A stretch of DNA of 64,000 nucleotides from Vibrio diabolicus (GTDB taxonomy: Bacteria; Pseudomonadota; Gammaproteobacteria; Enterobacterales; Vibrionaceae). Numbering within the stretch: position 1 is the first letter of the stretch; every line of letters begins with the position of its first letter. Below the pieces are notes generated by a model, which saw only the letters and a list, made by a program, of their open reading frames with translations, did no database searches and was not told where the DNA came from. Positions 62,582 through 64,000 of the stretch are shown here, piece by piece. The DNA lies in NCBI GenBank assembly GCA_001048675.1, contig CCKK01000020.1:1197288-1261287 (forward strand), written 5' to 3'. Position numbers and translations under genes: made by a program.

Positions 62582-62702
62582 TAACGCCGCGTTAAGGGGT
62601 GAACAACGCCACCACCTAGCCTAAATCATTGTGCCGTAAACAATAAAGTTGAATCAAACTGAAAATGCCAAGCGTTGAGAATCCCTCTTAAACGCTTTGT
62701 TA
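62582..62702 (-). repeat. attC (nucleotidyltransferase cassette)
   Basis: 121 bp, CGCTTTGTTA right end. Confidence 0.93.
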
Positions 62703-62707
62703 GTAGG

Positions 62708-63266
62708 TCAACTCCAAGAGAGCACCTGTACTTGTTGCCACCTAGCCTTATAGCCAGCAGTCATTTTGTTGTAATTAACTTCTGTCATTGCCTTTTTGTT
62801 TGGTTTGATCAACATATTAAATGCGTCCTCCAACCCATAAGGGGCGAACAGTTTAATATTTCCTGAGCTATCTAGAGTGAACCCAATAGCAAAGGCAGAA
62901 AGCCAAGACTCGATACCTTGTTCAACACGCTCATATGCCTGAATGGGACAACCAAACCTCTTAGAGTAGCGCTCATGTATGATTGCTTGGTTTTTTACTA
63001 TCAACGTCGACACTATGACTTAACCGTGAACTAATACGATTTTTGAATTCATCTTCAGTGACATGACTAGAGCTGTCGAAATAGACGACATCAAAGTCTT
63101 TAACTTGAGCAAGAAGCGATTTACTTTCAATACTGTTCCAGATGATTTGAGTAATAGCGCCACCTGCGATATAGAAGTTTGGCAGCCCTACTTCCCGACA
63201 CACTTCAGCTGTTTCTATTAACTCAGGAACTTGCTGAATTAGATGCTTGAGTTTTTGTTTATTCAT
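62708..63266 (-). pseudogene. Nucleotidyltransferase-family protein, frameshifted
   Basis: First frame: MNKQKLKHLIQQVPELIETA and LPNFYIAGGAITQIIWNS, VKDFDVVYFDSSSH (Asp-x-Asp-type strand). Second frame: NQAIIHERYSKRFGCPIQAY, GIESWLSAFAIGF, ending QVQVLSWS. They join at six T on the plus strand (62991-62996); five would read DVDSKNQAIIHERY. Corrected length about 185 aa, matching the DUF925-like nucleotidyltransferase family. Substrate unknown. Either broken or a sequence error. Confidence 0.82.
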
Positions 63267-63276
63267 CCGGACCTAC

Positions 63277-63396
63277 TAACGCCCTGCTAAGGGGTGAGCA
63301 ACGCAATACAAAAGCCGCTGCAAACCACCTTAATCACTAAAATCAACGCATAGTGAAAATGCCACGCGTTGCGAATCCCTCTTGAGCAGTTTGTTA
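63277..63396 (-). repeat. attC (ORF-less cassette A2, copy 3)
   Basis: 120 bp, AGCAGTTTGTTA right end. Read on the minus strand it encodes GIRNAWHFHYALILVIKVVC and SGFCIALLTP up to a stop. Confidence 0.93.
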
Positions 63397-63895
63397 GTCG
63401 CGAGGTACCGAGCGACAATTTTAAGCCGAACCAAGCTTTGCGAACAACAAACTTTATGTGCTTTGATGCACTTAAGCCAGGTGTAGTCTCAAAGCGGCTA
63501 GTCAATGAAACCACTTGGAACAAACAACGCCGCAGAAAACGGACTGACAACACCAAAAAGCGCTTTTGGAAAGCCAACCTCACAGTGCGGACTTTCAACA
63601 AAGTCACTGAAACCACGTGGAACTTACAACACCAGAGAAAACGTCCTTTCAGCAAGTAAATAAGCTTTTAAACCAACAAACTCACCGAGCAGATTTGCAA
63701 CCAAAAACAGATTTTCGATTGCCCCGCCCTATCACCACCAAAGAACGAAACAACCGCTTGGAAAATAGCAATGCATTGACTTAGAACCGATGAAACTGAG
63801 CTTTGACCGTCGAAGATGGAAGTATGAATCAAACAACCAGTAGCCAAGTTTTGAGCTTAGAAACATGATTTTGACTGCTAGCTTTTTCTGGCGAC
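63397..63895 (-). repeat. ORF-less cassette family A2, copy 3
   Basis: 499 bp, shares long stretches with 46916 and 57875. Minus-strand frame 63287-63655 continues into attC; no ribosome site. Confidence 0.75.
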
Positions 63896-64000
63896 TAACG
63901 CCCTGTTAAGGTGTGAGCAACGCAATGCCGATGCCTCCGCATACCACCGTAAACACCAAACGCAACGCATAGTAACAATGCCACGCGTTGCGAATCTCTT
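63896..64000 (-). repeat. attC, cut by window edge
   Basis: TAACGCCCTGTTAAGGTGTG at the left; the right core lies past 64000. The array therefore continues to the right. Confidence 0.92.

Noticed and set aside
33113..64000. CRISPR array from the regular repeats
   Set aside because: Repeats are about 90-120 bp, imperfectly palindromic, separated by genes of variable length, with RYYYAAC/GTTRRRY cores: attC sites, not CRISPR repeats.

Overview
The window looks like chromosome I of a Vibrio of the Harveyi clade (V. parahaemolyticus, V. alginolyticus, V. campbellii and relatives). The grounds are an ExsC/ExsE pair of the kind that ends the type III secretion system 1 (T3SS1) region of these species, Vibrio-type zwf-pgl-gnd, Fur-controlled siderophore uptake, and above all a long array of about 120-bp attC repeats typical of a Vibrio chromosomal superintegron. 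The species is inferred from gene content and was not tested.

Left part (1-30 kb), ordinary chromosome. exsC and exsE (regulators of T3SS1) lead the window. Next come an acetaldehyde-type aldehyde dehydrogenase and a divergent AcoR-like sigma-54 activator, with a recognisable -24/-12 promoter and a pair of operator-like repeats between them. After a few small genes comes the zwf-pgl-gnd operon (oxidative pentose phosphate pathway). An AraC/Rob-like regulator and a TonB-dependent siderophore receptor each have a Fur-box-like site. A CitA/CitB-type two-component system follows. Three efflux-like clusters come next: TolC-like protein + membrane-fusion protein + two ABC-2 permeases; membrane-fusion protein + DUF2955-type protein; and a LysR regulator divergent from DUF1656 + membrane-fusion protein + FUSC protein. 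Small membrane proteins, a lipoprotein and a LysE exporter with a broken neighbour close this part.

Right part (about 32-64 kb), the distal half of a chromosomal integron. Nearly all cassette genes lie on the minus strand, each followed at its 3' side by attC. I place 41 full-length attC sites plus degenerate, truncated, fused and fragmentary ones. Orientation puts the integrase gene, attI and the cassette promoter beyond the right edge. attC sites decay leftward: clean to about 35.6 kb, degenerate at 33-35 kb, barely recognisable at 32 kb. The genes at 30-33 kb look like old cassettes that have lost their attC sites. Cassette genes include GNAT acetyltransferases, a ClbS/DfsB-like protein, FRG-domain, HEPN, GIY-YIG, McrA-like HNH, DUF4365 and PD-(D/E)XK proteins (a nuclease- and defence-rich set), MazG-like and cytidine deaminase enzymes, lipoproteins and small membrane proteins. 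Two families of cassettes without a convincing gene are repeated seven and three times. One IS3-family element has inserted into the array and has left scars elsewhere.

A feature of the whole window is a set of single-base frameshifts in A/T homopolymers. At least seven genes carry one extra base and two lack one, so either the assembly has homopolymer errors or the array is decaying by slippage. Genes split this way are given as single entries.
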